Source: Solemya velum gill symbiont (lineage in GTDB: Bacteria > Pseudomonadota > Gammaproteobacteria > Chromatiales > Chromatiaceae). Taken from it: a stretch of 64,000 nucleotides of DNA. Made by a program: the position numbers and the translations under genes. Shown here in pieces: positions 8,777-18,435 of the stretch. Location of the stretch: positions 62,001-126,000 of the forward strand of contig NZ_JRAA01000002.1 of NCBI RefSeq assembly GCF_000787395.1, given 5' to 3'. Position 1 is the stretch's first letter. Each line of letters starts with the position of its first letter. The notes below the pieces were generated by a model. The model saw nothing but the letters and a program-made list of their open reading frames with translations, ran no database searches and had not been told where the DNA came from.

Positions 8777-9274
8777 CTATTTCAACAGAGCCTCTCTCCA
8801 GACTTCGAGCTTTTCTGCCTGAGACATCCTCGCATGAGCGGGACTAGTCGATGGCATCTGTACAATTTTGTAGTCATGCGTCACAGGCAGAGATGGAAGG
8901 ATGTGTTTACGGAAAGCACTGGCAGCCTTGCCACCATTGAGCAGAACACGATTGATACTGACATGCTCTTGCAGCAGTTCGGGAATTGCATTCGGCACCT
9001 CGCTGGCTGACTCGATTGAACTATCGAGACTGCCCTCGCGTTCACAATAGCCGAGCACATCCCACAGAGCGATGTGATGCTGCCTGAGAATCTCCCGGCG
9101 TTCCTCATAAGGAAGATCAAAGCCGGCACCGTACAATTCACCCATGATGTGCCAGAAAGCATTTCTCGGATGGGCGTAGTACTGCTGTTCCTGCAATGAC
9201 TTGATTCCCGGCATTGAGCCGAGAATCAGGATTTCTGGTTGCTCACCACAGAGAGGCGGAAAACTGACCGGCAT
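8777..9274 (-). CDS. DNA-deoxyinosine / uracil glycosylase family protein (UDG superfamily)
   Basis: 165 residues. ILGSMPGIKSLQEQQYYAHP followed by RNAFW is the first catalytic motif of the hypoxanthine-DNA glycosylase branch of the UDG superfamily, and MPSTSPAHA is the second. The enzyme would excise deaminated bases in the cytoplasm. Its start touches the stop of ispG (position 9274). Confidence 0.88.
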   Translation of the reverse strand: MPVSFPPLCGEQPEILILGSMPGIKSLQEQQYYAHPRNAFWHIMGELYGAGFDLPYEERREILRQHHIALWDVLGYCEREGSLDSSIESASEVPNAIPELLQEHVSINRVLLNGGKAASAFRKHILPSLPVTHDYKIVQMPSTSPAHARMSQAEKLEVWREALLK

Positions 9275-10488
9275 TATCTTGTGGTGTAGTGATCCTGCAC
9301 ATAGCTGTCGAGAATCTGTTTGAACTCGGCAGCAATCCCCTCGCCCTTCAGCGTTTTGAATTTCTTGCCGTCAACAAACACTGGTGCAGCCGGGCTTTCA
9401 CCCGTGCCCGGCAAGCTGATACCGATATTGGCATGCTTGGATTCACCCGGGCCATTGACGATGCAACCCATGACGGCAACATCCATCTCCTCAACACCGC
9501 GATATTGCGTACGCCAAACCGGCATCTGCTGTTTCAGGTAATCCTCGATCTCCTTGGCCAGCTCCTGAAAATAGGTACTGGTCGTGCGCCCGCAACCGGG
9601 GCAGGCAATCACCTGCGGCATAAAGGAGCGCAAACCAAGTGACTGCAGAATCTGCTGACACACGGTGACTTCGGTGGTACGTGACTGGCCAGGCTCCGGC
9701 GTCAGTGAAACACGAATGGTGTCACCGATTCCCTGCTGCAGCAGGATAGCCAAGGCCGCTGTCGAGGAGACAATGCCTTTTGACCCCATGCCCGCTTCTG
9801 TCAAACCCAGGTGCAAAGTATAGTTGGATTGTTCGGCAAGACGCTGATAAACACCGACGAGATCCTGCACACCACTCATTTTGCACGAGATGATGATCTT
9901 GCCAGCTGAAAGGCCAAGCTCTTCTGCGCGCCTGGCATTCTCAAGTGCGGAAACCACCATGATGTCGCGAATCACCTCTTCGGTCTCTTTCGGCTCAGGC
10001 AGTTTTGCATTCTCATCCATCATGCGAACAACTAACTGCTTGTCGAGACTGCCCCAGTTGACACCAATCCGAACCGGCTTGTCGAAACGACTGGCAGTTT
10101 CGATCATGTCGGCAAACTGCTGGTCTTTCTTCTCGCCACTGCCGACATTGCCGGGATTGATTCGATACTTGGCGAGTGCCTCGGCACACGCCGGGAAATC
10201 GTTCAACAGTCGGTGGCCATTGAAATGAAAATCACCGACCAGCGGAACAGAAACGCCCAGCTTGTCGAGACCGTCACGAATGTGCGGAACTGCAGCTGCT
10301 GCCTCTTCGGTGTTGACCGTGATGCGAACTAGTTCGGAACCGGCCTGCGCCAGTTGCGCAGTTTGCTCAATTGTTGCCTTGATATCCTCGGTTGCCGTGT
10401 TGGTCATCGACTGCACGACAACCGGGTTGTCACCGCCGACGACCACACCGCCGACACTGACTGCAACTGTTTTATGCCGCTGGATCAT
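9274..10488 (-). CDS. ispG: 4-hydroxy-3-methylbut-2-en-1-yl diphosphate synthase (flavodoxin)
   Basis: With the start at 10488 ([10 protein letters not shown]) the protein is 404 residues and begins just after the cysS stop; the longer frame would run inside cysS. Family sequences: [36 protein letters not shown] and [17 protein letters not shown], including the three Cys that hold the 4Fe-4S cluster. It carries out the penultimate MEP-pathway step. Co-directional with cysS and the glycosylase gene. Confidence 0.97.
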   Translation of the reverse strand: MIQRHKTVAVSVGGVVVGGDNPVVVQSMTNTATEDIKATIEQTAQLAQAGSELVRITVNTEEAAAAVPHIRDGLDKLGVSVPLVGDFHFNGHRLLNDFPACAEALAKYRINPGNVGSGEKKDQQFADMIETASRFDKPVRIGVNWGSLDKQLVVRMMDENAKLPEPKETEEVIRDIMVVSALENARRAEELGLSAGKIIISCKMSGVQDLVGVYQRLAEQSNYTLHLGLTEAGMGSKGIVSSTAALAILLQQGIGDTIRVSLTPEPGQSRTTEVTVCQQILQSLGLRSFMPQVIACPGCGRTTSTYFQELAKEIEDYLKQQMPVWRTQYRGVEEMDVAVMGCIVNGPGESKHANIGISLPGTGESPAAPVFVDGKKFKTLKGEGIAAEFKQILDSYVQDHYTTR

Positions 10489-10492
10489 TAGA

Positions 10493-11881
10493 CTAGCCTC
10501 TTCTCCAGGTTGTTCCGCCTGCTCCATCTTCCAGAACGATGCCCTGCTCCTGCAGCAGGTCACGAATACGATCTGCCTCTGCCCAGTTCTTCTCTGCTCG
10601 TGCATCAAGGCGCTGCTGAATCAGGCTGTCAATTTCGTCATCGGCAAGACCACCAGCAGTGTCACCACCTTTCAGGTAAGTTTCCGGATCGAGTTGCAAA
10701 ATTCCAAGCAGTGAACCCAGCTGTTTCAGCTGAGCCGCCAGTCCACCAGCTGCGGCCTCATCTTCCTTGCGCGCACGATTGAGTTCGCGCGTCAGATCAA
10801 ACATGGCGGCAAGTGCGACAGGAGTATTGAAGTCGTCCTTCATCGCGGCGTGAAAGTTATCAACGAAAACATCACCACCTGCAGGTTCGACACCATCAAG
10901 GTCAAGGCCACGCAACGCTGTGTAGAAACGCCCCAGCGCACCACGTGCATTATCGAGGTGCTCATCATCATAGTTGAGCGGGCTGCGATACTGACTGGTT
11001 AGGATGAAGTAGCGAATCTCTTCAGGTTGGTAGCGGTCCAGAATCTCGCGCACGGTAAAAAAGTTTCCGAGTGACTTGGACATCTTCTCGTCGTTGATAC
11101 GGACAAAGCCGTTATGCATCCAGTAATTAACAAATGGATGACCGGTTGCGCCTTCGGACTGGGCAATCTCGTTTTCGTGATGCGGGAATGTCAGGTCAGC
11201 TCCGCCGCCGTGGATATCGAAGGTATCACCCAACGCACAGGTCGACATCGCCGAACACTCAATATGCCAGCCGGGACGACCACGTCCCCATGGTGAATCC
11301 CATGCAGGCTCATCCGGTTTCGCTGCTTTCCACAAGGCAAAATCGAGTGGGTCGCGCTTTGCATCGCCCGGTTCGACACGCGCACCGGATTCAAGATCAT
11401 CGATCGATTTGCCGGAGAGCTTGCCGTATTCAGGAAAGCTGCGCACATCGTAGTAAACATCACCATTGTCGGCAGCATAGGCGTGGCCATTACTGATCAG
11501 GCGCTCGATCATGGCGAGAATTTCATCCATGTGCTCGGTTGCCTTGGGCTCGGAATCGGGAGGCAGAATTGCGAGTGCATCAGAATCCTGGTGCATCTCG
11601 TCGACAAAATGCTCGGTCAGTTCGATAAAGGGGACGCCCTTCTCGTTGGCACGATTAATAATTTTGTCGTCAATATCCGTGATATTGCGAATATAGGTAA
11701 CGTCGTAACCAATTGCTTTCAAATAACGATAGACGACATCAAACACCACCATGACGCGCGCATGGCCCAGGTGACAGAGGTCGTAAACCGTCATGCCGCA
11801 CACGTACATGCGCACCTTGCCCGGCTCAATTGGTTGAAATTCCTCTTTTTTTCCGGTGAGATCGTTGTAGATCCGAAGCAT
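10493..11881 (-). CDS. cysS: Cysteinyl-tRNA synthetase
   Basis: 462 residues, class I synthetase. [17 protein letters not shown] contains the first zinc Cys and the HIGH-equivalent [13 protein letters not shown] and [20 protein letters not shown] give the zinc site, and [10 protein letters not shown] is the KMSKS loop. Length is typical. The promoter presumably lies in 11882-11999, shared divergently with the lipoprotein cyclophilin. Confidence 0.98.
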   Translation of the reverse strand: MLRIYNDLTGKKEEFQPIEPGKVRMYVCGMTVYDLCHLGHARVMVVFDVVYRYLKAIGYDVTYIRNITDIDDKIINRANEKGVPFIELTEHFVDEMHQDSDALAILPPDSEPKATEHMDEILAMIERLISNGHAYAADNGDVYYDVRSFPEYGKLSGKSIDDLESGARVEPGDAKRDPLDFALWKAAKPDEPAWDSPWGRGRPGWHIECSAMSTCALGDTFDIHGGGADLTFPHHENEIAQSEGATGHPFVNYWMHNGFVRINDEKMSKSLGNFFTVREILDRYQPEEIRYFILTSQYRSPLNYDDEHLDNARGALGRFYTALRGLDLDGVEPAGGDVFVDNFHAAMKDDFNTPVALAAMFDLTRELNRARKEDEAAAGGLAAQLKQLGSLLGILQLDPETYLKGGDTAGGLADDEIDSLIQQRLDARAEKNWAEADRIRDLLQEQGIVLEDGAGGTTWRRG

Positions 11882-11999
11882 TAGATTCTCTTTTTGCTGA
11901 TACTAAATTAATTCCAGGGGCCTAGTTTACTGGATTCATTTCCGCTTTTCTCATTTCGTCTGTATCATTTCATTTTTTCCGAATTATCATGGAGTCACG

Positions 12000-12605
12000 A
12001 TGTACACTTTTCTACGCTCGTTTTTGCTAATCGGCCTTGTTTCAATCACGGCCTGCAGCCAGGCAACAGATCAGCCCCAGGGCCAGGCACAGGATCAGGC
12101 ACCCGCCAACCCTGTAACCGTCATACTGGAGACCAGCTCAGGTAACATCACCCTCGAACTGAACCAGGATAAAGCGCCTCTCACGGTGATGAATTTCCTC
12201 GAGTATGTTGATGCAGGTTTTTACAATGGCACCATTTTTCATCGCGTGATCAAGGACTTCATGATTCAGGGCGGCGGCTTCAACAATAAATACCAGAAGA
12301 AAAAGACCAACGAACCGGTTGTAAACGAGGCAAGCAACGGCCTTTTGAACAAGCGTGGCACGGTTTCTATGGCACGTACAAACGACCCGGACTCGGCCAC
12401 TGCACAATTCTTTATTAACCATCGTGATAACGACTTCCTCAACAAGAGCAGCAGAAGTGCAGGCTATGCGGTATTTGGAAAAGTGACCGACGGACTCCAT
12501 GTTGTTGATCAGATCGCCATGTCAAAAACCGGCAAAGGTGGACCATTCTCATCAGATGCACCGATTGAACAGGTCGAGATCATCACGATCAAACGTATTA
12601 AGTAA
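12000..12605 (+). CDS. Cyclophilin-type peptidyl-prolyl isomerase, predicted lipoprotein
   Basis: 201 residues. A lipoprotein signal peptide (FLLIGLVSITAC, Cys at about 19) is followed by a Gln-rich linker and a full cyclophilin domain with GTIFHRVIKDFMIQGGGF and ATAQFFINHRDND, the catalytic Arg and the QFF segment. It should work in the periplasm at a membrane. A cytoplasmic paralogue follows 24 bases downstream, probably a tandem duplication. Confidence 0.93.
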   Translation: MYTFLRSFLLIGLVSITACSQATDQPQGQAQDQAPANPVTVILETSSGNITLELNQDKAPLTVMNFLEYVDAGFYNGTIFHRVIKDFMIQGGGFNNKYQKKKTNEPVVNEASNGLLNKRGTVSMARTNDPDSATAQFFINHRDNDFLNKSSRSAGYAVFGKVTDGLHVVDQIAMSKTGKGGPFSSDAPIEQVEIITIKRIK

Positions 12606-12629
12606 ATTACATTAAGAACAGGAACAGAA

Positions 12630-13121
12630 ATGATTAAACTGACAACTACACTTGGTGACATCACCATCGAACTCGACGAAGAGAAAGCACCAATCAGCAG
12701 CAAGAACTTTCTCGACTATGTCACCTCGGGTTTTTTCGACGGTACCATTTTCCACCGCGTGATTAACAACTTCATGATCCAGGGCGGTGGTTTTGAAGCT
12801 GACATGAGCCAGAAAACAACCAATGCGCCAATCGAAAACGAAGCAAAGAATGGCCTCAAGAACGAAGCAGGCACCATCGCCATGGCACGCACCATGGACC
12901 CCCACTCTGCCACATCGCAGTTCTTTATTAATGTCTCCAACAACGGCTTCCTCGACTATCCGGGTCAGGATGGCTGGGGCTACTGTGTATTCGGCAAGGT
13001 CACCGATGGCATGGATGTCGTTGAAAAGATCAAGGGTGTTGCTACCGGCGTGACTGCGGGACATTCTGATGTACCAGTCGACCCCATCGTGATCGAGAAG
13101 GCAGAAGTTGTCGACGCCTGA
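12630..13121 (+). CDS. ppiB: Cytoplasmic cyclophilin PpiB
   Basis: 163 residues without a signal peptide. GTIFHRVINNFMIQGGGFEA, SATSQFFINVSNN and GYCVFGKVTDGMDVVEKI are PpiB sequences. A purine-rich AGGAACAGAA stands before the ATG. Its 3' end overlaps the start of lpxH by 14 bases. Confidence 0.96.
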   Translation: MIKLTTTLGDITIELDEEKAPISSKNFLDYVTSGFFDGTIFHRVINNFMIQGGGFEADMSQKTTNAPIENEAKNGLKNEAGTIAMARTMDPHSATSQFFINVSNNGFLDYPGQDGWGYCVFGKVTDGMDVVEKIKGVATGVTAGHSDVPVDPIVIEKAEVVDA

Positions 13122-13851
13122 GTCACAATCTAACGAGATACTCTTCATCTCTGACCTGCACCTCTCGCCGGAATACCCGGCGACGGTGCAGCGTTTTCTG
13201 AATTTCCTCAACAACCGGGCTCGCCAGGCAGACGCCATTTTTATCCTTGGCGATCTCTTTGATGCCTGGCTCGGTGATGACGACAACGAGGCGCCCTACC
13301 AGGATATTCGTGTTCAGATCGGCATGCTGACATCATCAGGAACCGAGGTACTGATTCAGCACGGCAACAGGGACTTTCTGCTCGGGGATGATTTCTGCAG
13401 GCACACTGGTACCCAGCTGGTTCCGGATGAAATGGTCGTTGATCTGTTTGGTACAAAGACGCTGCTAATGCACGGTGACACCCTGTGTACTGATGACACC
13501 GGCTATCTGAAAGCACGCGAATATCTCAGAAGCGATGCCTTTGCCAATGACTTCCTCGGACGCAAACTGGAAGAGCGAAAAGTGATTGCGGCAGACTATC
13601 GCAAGCAGAGTGGTGAGGCCACCTCACTTCTGCCGGGTGACATAATGGATGTTAACCAGTCTGCTGTTGAAAGTGTTATGAACAAGCATGATGTTACTCG
13701 CCTGATACATGGCCACACTCACAGGCAGGCAAGACACCAATTCGAAATCAATGGTAAAACCTGTGAGCGTATCGTCCTCGGTGAATGGCATTCAGATCAG
13801 GGTATGGCGCTCTCTGTTAGCCAGGATGGGATTGAAGAACTGCTACTCTGA
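13108..13851 (+). CDS. lpxH: UDP-2,3-diacylglucosamine diphosphatase
   Basis: 247 residues of the calcineurin-like phosphoesterase family. FISDLHLS, LGDLFDAWLGDD, HGNRDFLLG, HGDTLCTDD and HGHTHRQ are the five metal-binding blocks in order. It hydrolyses UDP-diacylglucosamine to lipid X in lipid A synthesis at the inner membrane. The start is a TTG inside the ppiB coding end, preceded by GAGAAGG; no ATG lies before the first metal motif. Confidence 0.95.
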   Translation: MSTPESQSNEILFISDLHLSPEYPATVQRFLNFLNNRARQADAIFILGDLFDAWLGDDDNEAPYQDIRVQIGMLTSSGTEVLIQHGNRDFLLGDDFCRHTGTQLVPDEMVVDLFGTKTLLMHGDTLCTDDTGYLKAREYLRSDAFANDFLGRKLEERKVIAADYRKQSGEATSLLPGDIMDVNQSAVESVMNKHDVTRLIHGHTHRQARHQFEINGKTCERIVLGEWHSDQGMALSVSQDGIEELLL

Positions 13852-13945
13852 AAATAGCAGTACTGAATGACTCAAGTGGGCCAGGTACGATTAATGTCAC
13901 CTGCTCACATCAACCACACCTGACCCTGTCGATACCGCGTTCTGT

Positions 13946-14298
13946 CTATTTAATTTTTACGCCATTCCAGGTACCAGTCCATGAGTCTTCACCATCGTAG
14001 TTGTACTTTCCGGTGAAACTTCTGCCATCCGGAGAGAGTGTGAACTGAACAACGCCAGCCCTGTTGTTTCCAGACTGAGTCCAGCTGCCCCTCATTGTTT
14101 TCTTATTCGCTACATAACCGTCGATAAAGCCATTCTGATGTGTATAGGTGCCAGTGACATTCTTACCTGACTGGTGCAGTGTCATTCTTGTTACGCCTGA
14201 ATCACCCCAGGTTGTTTGCCATGTTCCACTGAAATTCGCAAGAGCAGAATTAGCTATAGATAAGAATGCTACTGCAATGATAATACTTGTTTTTTCAT
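13946..14298 (-). pseudogene. Small secreted hypothetical protein, start separated by an A6 indel
   Basis: The open frame 13946-14185 encodes 79 residues rich in G/T/W beta-strand repeats (GSWTQSGNN, GTWNGVKIK). Upstream in the same frame a perfect signal peptide is readable (TSIIIAVAFLSIANSALA then NFSGTWQTTWGDSG), but the only start behind a good ribosome site (AAGGAAG, ATG at 14296-14298) is one base out of frame. The ATG is followed by six adenines (plus 14290-14295); seven would give MKKTSIIIAVAFL and a complete protein of about 117 residues. Function unknown. Confidence 0.72.
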
Positions 14299-14563
14299 GA
14301 TATTACTTCCTTGTTGTTGACGATATTTGTTAATCCAGCGACTTCATATAATGCGTCCAAAGTTCTCTTTAATCTCTAACGACATTTCGTTACAGCCAGT
14401 ATAAATGGCCTGAGCCGTTCATCAGTACGCATTCCAGACCGTACTTCTGGCCATGGATTTACTATAGGGTGCAGACAGGTCGGCGTCTGCAGGAAAATTC
14501 TGATTTTTTTGTAGGAAATTTCCTACATGGGAATGGATCAACACGATGAGGAGATTAGCACCC

Positions 14564-14917
14564 TCATTTTTTCTTACTTCCTTTTTTTGAACCCGGCTTG
14601 CGCGCTCTTAATGCAGCATCAAATGCCCGGGTGGCCCATTCCCTGGCCTCGTTGGGATCATCAAATATCTCCTCGGGTGCCATGTAGTAAGACATTTTCA
14701 CTTTTTTACTACCCTTCTCATACTCGAACTGCGACAGGCCAAGTTGGCTGAAAGCATCAGAGGATTTGTCATCAGCCTTTAAATAGAGGACATCATCAGC
14801 AACCAGGCCGAACATCAAACTGTCGTGATATACACCATAGCCACCAAACATACGCCTTGTCTGGATCGGGCCAAACAGTGCAAACACCTCATTTAAGTTA
14901 TCAACGAAATCACTCAT
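14564..14917 (-). CDS. TfoX N-terminal domain protein
   Basis: 117 residues. RRMFGGYGVYHDSLMFGLVADDVLYLKAD is the TfoX/Sxy N-terminal domain, with MSYYMAPEEIFDDP near its end. The C-terminal domain of full Sxy competence regulators is missing; a Lys-rich tail (RKPGSKKGSKKK) is present instead. Single-domain members are common and of unsettled function. About 260 bases with no gene separate it from the preceding frameshifted gene. Confidence 0.85.
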   Translation of the reverse strand: MSDFVDNLNEVFALFGPIQTRRMFGGYGVYHDSLMFGLVADDVLYLKADDKSSDAFSQLGLSQFEYEKGSKKVKMSYYMAPEEIFDDPNEAREWATRAFDAALRARKPGSKKGSKKK

Positions 14918-14997
14918 CTGTTGTCAATCGCCTCAATATGAAAACGGCTTTGTCGCCTCCGGCAACGAAAATGTGCAATGAACAGGCTTATTCAGTT

Positions 14998-15498
14998 TCA
15001 TGCTTTCAACGGCACGATCAAGAAACTGATATATGCTGCACCCACGCTAATGGCGTTTGCAACCAGCAGCCATAAAAACTCTCTGCTCTTGTAACGAAAG
15101 TGAGGAGCAAACCATTTTTTATAGACTGCGCCTTCAATCACAGCATTGATAAAACAGCCCAGAATAAAAGTGGCAACCCAGGTTACCGGGTTGAATGTGC
15201 CCCAGTCGAAAGCCTGCTGATAAATCGATGCCGGGAAGAACTCCCATGCAATACCCGCTAATGGGATTAACAGGATTCCAGCAATAGAAGATGCCGCATT
15301 TGCCGATAGATCGGCGATAGCCGATCGCTTTACAGACAGAGCAAACAGCCACTTAACATAGAAAAACTCTACTAATAGGCCTAATCCAATGGCCCACCAG
15401 GAAAACAGTCTGATTTCCAGGTAAAGAGCCGGCCACACAACATTTGCATAGACGACAGGAGGGAACAGTATTATTGCGATAATGAATAATTTACGCAT
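14998..15498 (-). CDS. Integral membrane protein of unknown function
   Basis: Starting at 15498 (behind AAGGAAG) gives a 166-residue protein: a cleavable or anchoring N-terminal segment (MRKLFIIAIILFPPVVYA), then four to five hydrophobic stretches (WWAIGLGLLVEFFYV, AGILLIPLAGIAWEF, WVATFILGCFINAVIEG, LLVANAISVGAAYISFLIV). It is not a family I recognise. It stands alone on the minus strand. Confidence 0.7.
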   Translation of the reverse strand: MRKLFIIAIILFPPVVYANVVWPALYLEIRLFSWWAIGLGLLVEFFYVKWLFALSVKRSAIADLSANAASSIAGILLIPLAGIAWEFFPASIYQQAFDWGTFNPVTWVATFILGCFINAVIEGAVYKKWFAPHFRYKSREFLWLLVANAISVGAAYISFLIVPLKA

Positions 15499-15623
15499 TT
15501 TTCTTCCTTGAAACACAATAGCCGGTAATTGAGGGTTGGTTTGAAACACCTAATCCATTCATGGAACCACATCGTTGGCTTGATATTTGACAATGAGTAT
15601 CTCAAATTTCCGGCACCATGCAT

Positions 15624-15655
15624 AAAAAAATGCCACCACCTTTCGGTGATGGCAT
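15624..15655 (-). terminator. Rho-independent terminator after the sulfur-globule-like gene
   Basis: On the minus strand ATGCCATCACC, GAAA loop region, GGTGGTGGCAT followed by a run of seven T. It lies about 40 bases after the stop of the sulfur-globule-like gene, consistent with a short monocistronic message. Confidence 0.85.
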
Positions 15656-15692
15656 TCTCTTTGTAATAACTACAGTAATTAAACTGTATTAA

Positions 15693-16100
15693 TTACTTGG
15701 CAGCTTCAGGAGCGATAGGCGCCTGAGGAGCAACTGGAGCTACAGGAGCAGCAACAGGAGCGTAGCCGTAAGGAGCGTAACCGTAGCCGTTACGGCTGTT
15801 GTAACGGTTGTCCCAGTTGTTGTAACCACGACCGTAGTAGCTGTTGTTGGTGTCGCCGTCGAATTCGGTATCGGCATCAGCGTCTGCGTCCATGCTGAAG
15901 TTGAAGCTTCCACGACCTTTGCCACGACCACGGCCACGACCTTCACCACGTCCGTCTCCGTAACCGTAGCTGTCGTTGTTCCAACGGCTGTCGTTGTATG
16001 AGTTGTTGTCGTCACCGAAGAAAGGCATGTCCCAATCAGCGATAGCAGCAGATGAACCCATGATGGCAGCGATCGCTGCAGCAGTAATAATCTTTTTCAT
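15693..16100 (-). CDS. Sulfur-globule-type secreted structural protein
   Basis: The start at 16100 sits behind GGAGATTC and gives 135 residues. A signal peptide (MKKIITAAAIAAIMGSSAAI, cut at AIA-DWDMPF) precedes a low-complexity body: Asn/Tyr/Asp-rich, then an RGRGKGRG block, an alternating DADADAD stretch, a Tyr/Asn-rich stretch and a PVAAPVAPVAP tail. The composition resembles the sulfur globule envelope proteins of Chromatiaceae and relatives. The apr genes in the same window support a sulfur-oxidiser host. Identity by composition only. Confidence 0.72.
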   Translation of the reverse strand: MKKIITAAAIAAIMGSSAAIADWDMPFFGDDNNSYNDSRWNNDSYGYGDGRGEGRGRGRGKGRGSFNFSMDADADADTEFDGDTNNSYYGRGYNNWDNRYNSRNGYGYAPYGYAPVAAPVAPVAPQAPIAPEAAK

Positions 16101-16261
16101 TTGAATCTCCAAAAATATTTAAAAAGTATTAAAGTTTTAAAATCTGTTTGATCCGGGCTTGGTGCCTCGTTTCAATGGAGATAAGTTTATTAGAATTTAC
16201 TGATATTTCAATATTTATTTTCATTGCTTATGCTTATCGCTTATATCAGCTGTGCTTATGA

Positions 16262-16951
16262 CTATTTGTCAGGACGATCAGTATAAAGATCAACACCATT
16301 AAATGGCGTAATTGCACTGACAGGCAGCCCCACACCTGAGTCCCACATCTTGAGTGCCTTGCTCTTTCCTACACCTGTAGCCAGGAACCAGACATGTTCA
16401 CTACGGCTCAACCTGGATGCACTAAGGGAGATGCGCTCAGGTGGTGGTTTGGGTGCATTCATTACAGCAAGCACATCCGGAGAGTCTGTTGTTATGCCAA
16501 TTTCATTACCGGGGAAGAGACTGGCTGTGTGGCCATCTTCACCTATACCAAGTAATACAAGATGAAAAGTCACTACTGTCGCAATCGTCTGTCGGTAGTG
16601 TATGGCCCCTTGCTCTGCCCCCAGTTCTGCAGGAATCTGGAATATCTGCTCAGGAGGTATACCGACTTGATTGAGCCAGGCCACGCGGGCCATTGTGTCA
16701 TTGCGATCAGGATCATCTACAGGAAGACAGCGTTCATCACCAAAGTAGATGAACCAATGATTCCAGTCGGTATCGAGATGAACCAACTTTTTATATAAGG
16801 CTTCCGGCGTTCTTCCACCTGCAAGTACGATTCTGAATTTACCATGTTGCCTAATAGCTTCATCGGCAACTTTTGCGATTTGCTGAAACAGCTCGTTCAA
16901 TAACGCGTCTTGCTGTTCAAAAACGTGCCTATGGACAATTTGTTGAGTCAT
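16262..16951 (-). CDS. pgl: 6-phosphogluconolactonase
   Basis: 229 residues. FRIVLAGGRTPEALYKKL, FGDERCLPVDDPDRND and LLGIGEDGHTASLFPG are the conserved blocks of the lactonase family (NagB-like fold). It hydrolyses 6-phosphogluconolactone. The start overlaps the zwf stop by four bases (ATGA), so zwf and pgl are coupled. Confidence 0.96.
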   Translation of the reverse strand: MTQQIVHRHVFEQQDALLNELFQQIAKVADEAIRQHGKFRIVLAGGRTPEALYKKLVHLDTDWNHWFIYFGDERCLPVDDPDRNDTMARVAWLNQVGIPPEQIFQIPAELGAEQGAIHYRQTIATVVTFHLVLLGIGEDGHTASLFPGNEIGITTDSPDVLAVMNAPKPPPERISLSASRLSRSEHVWFLATGVGKSKALKMWDSGVGLPVSAITPFNGVDLYTDRPDK

Positions 16952-18435
16952 GCCTGTTCGATCTGGTTACGCCAGTTCTGATCATCACTGTCGAACAGAC
17001 GGGTTGCTTCATCCGGCCCCCAACTACCAGCCGGATAGGTGTGAACATAACTGTCAGCCACCGCCCAGTGACGTAATATCGGATCTACAACCTGCCATGC
17101 CCACTCAACCTCATCGAAGCGAATAAACAGACTCCTGTCACCGTCGATAATATCGAGCAGTAGGGTTTCATATGCATCCAGGGAAGCTTCACCCTCATCA
17201 CGGTAAGGCGCTTTGAGGTCGATCCTCCGTGTATTCATGTCAAGCCCGGGTTCTTTTGCATGCAATTCGATATGCATACATTCATGCGGCTGAATCGCCA
17301 GTACAATCCAGTTTGGTTCAATATTCTGTAACGAGGTGTTCTGAAACAACTGCTGTGGCGGATGCTTGAAACGGATAAAGATCGAGGTCATCTTCTCCTG
17401 CAGGCGTTTACCTGTGCGCAGGTAGAATGGCACACCTTTCCAACGCCAGTTATCTATATAGAACTTCGCGGCAACATAGGTTTCCGTGGTTGAATCGTCT
17501 GCGACATTCTCTTCCTCACGGTATGCGACTGCCTCTTCATTACCCACTGTTCCTGCACTGTACTGGGCACGTATGGCATAACTGTTGACTGCTTCACGCG
17601 GTATTGTCCGGATGGAACGCAGTACTTTTACCTTTTCATCCTGCAAGGCGTCTGCATCCAGTGTTGCCGGGGGCTCCATCGCCATAACGGTTAGGAGCTG
17701 CATCATGTGGTTCTGCAACATATCTTTGAGTGCACCGCTACTGTCAAAATAGCCGGCACGTGAGTCGATACCTTTATCCTCTGCCACGGTAATCTGGACG
17801 TGATCTATATAGTTACGGTTCCAGATCGGCTCGATCAGGCTGTTGGCAAAACGGAACACTATCAAATTCTGGACGGTCTCCTTACCCAGGTAATGGTCAA
17901 TGCGGTAGATCTGCTCCTCATCAAAGTGTGTATGCAGCTGCATGTTCAGCATGCGTGCACTTTCAAGATCTTCACCAAAAGGCTTTTCAACCACGATGCG
18001 GTGTCGAGCAACCTTGCCACTGAAGCCTGCGTTGTGAAGATGGGTGACAACATTGAGAAAATCAGCCGGACGGATGGCAAGGTAAAAAATGATGTTTTCG
18101 CAAACACCTGATTTGGGCCTGGACAACACTTCCATCAGTGCCTGGTAGGCTTCAGGCTGGCTGTAATCGCCACGGACATAGGTAAACCGATCAATCAACC
18201 TGGCTGCAATTACTCCATCAAAAGCCTCACCAAGCTTCGACTGCAAAGCCAGCTGCACATGTTCTGCCCAGTCATCCTGGCTCCAGTCACGCCTGGCAAG
18301 TGCAATGAATTCCAGTGCATCAGCAAGTCGACCGGCTCTCTCAAGATGATAAAGAGCCGGTAGCAGCTTGATCGTCGTCAGGTTGCCTGTTGCACCGAAA
18401 ATAACGAAATGGCAGGGTGAGATGGTATCCATCAA
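16948..18435 (-). CDS. zwf: Glucose-6-phosphate dehydrogenase
   Basis: 495 residues. VIFGATGNLTTIKLLPALY is the nucleotide-binding segment, VVEKPFGEDL the conserved substrate-site block and RIDHYLGKETVQN the catalytic RIDHYLGK motif. It makes NADPH at the entry of the oxidative pentose phosphate branch. Middle gene of gnd-zwf-pgl; its start abuts the gnd stop. Confidence 0.97.
   Translation of the reverse strand: MMDTISPCHFVIFGATGNLTTIKLLPALYHLERAGRLADALEFIALARRDWSQDDWAEHVQLALQSKLGEAFDGVIAARLIDRFTYVRGDYSQPEAYQALMEVLSRPKSGVCENIIFYLAIRPADFLNVVTHLHNAGFSGKVARHRIVVEKPFGEDLESARMLNMQLHTHFDEEQIYRIDHYLGKETVQNLIVFRFANSLIEPIWNRNYIDHVQITVAEDKGIDSRAGYFDSSGALKDMLQNHMMQLLTVMAMEPPATLDADALQDEKVKVLRSIRTIPREAVNSYAIRAQYSAGTVGNEEAVAYREEENVADDSTTETYVAAKFYIDNWRWKGVPFYLRTGKRLQEKMTSIFIRFKHPPQQLFQNTSLQNIEPNWIVLAIQPHECMHIELHAKEPGLDMNTRRIDLKAPYRDEGEASLDAYETLLLDIIDGDRSLFIRFDEVEWAWQVVDPILRHWAVADSYVHTYPAGSWGPDEATRLFDSDDQNWRNQIEQA

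Noticed and set aside
9274-10608. Longer ispG start at 10608
   Set aside because: The added residues overlap the cysS coding end and are not IspG-like.
15740-16015. Thr-rich alternative frame over the sulfur-globule-like gene
   Set aside because: It is a shadow of the low-complexity coding sequence; the other frame has the signal peptide, ribosome site and terminator.
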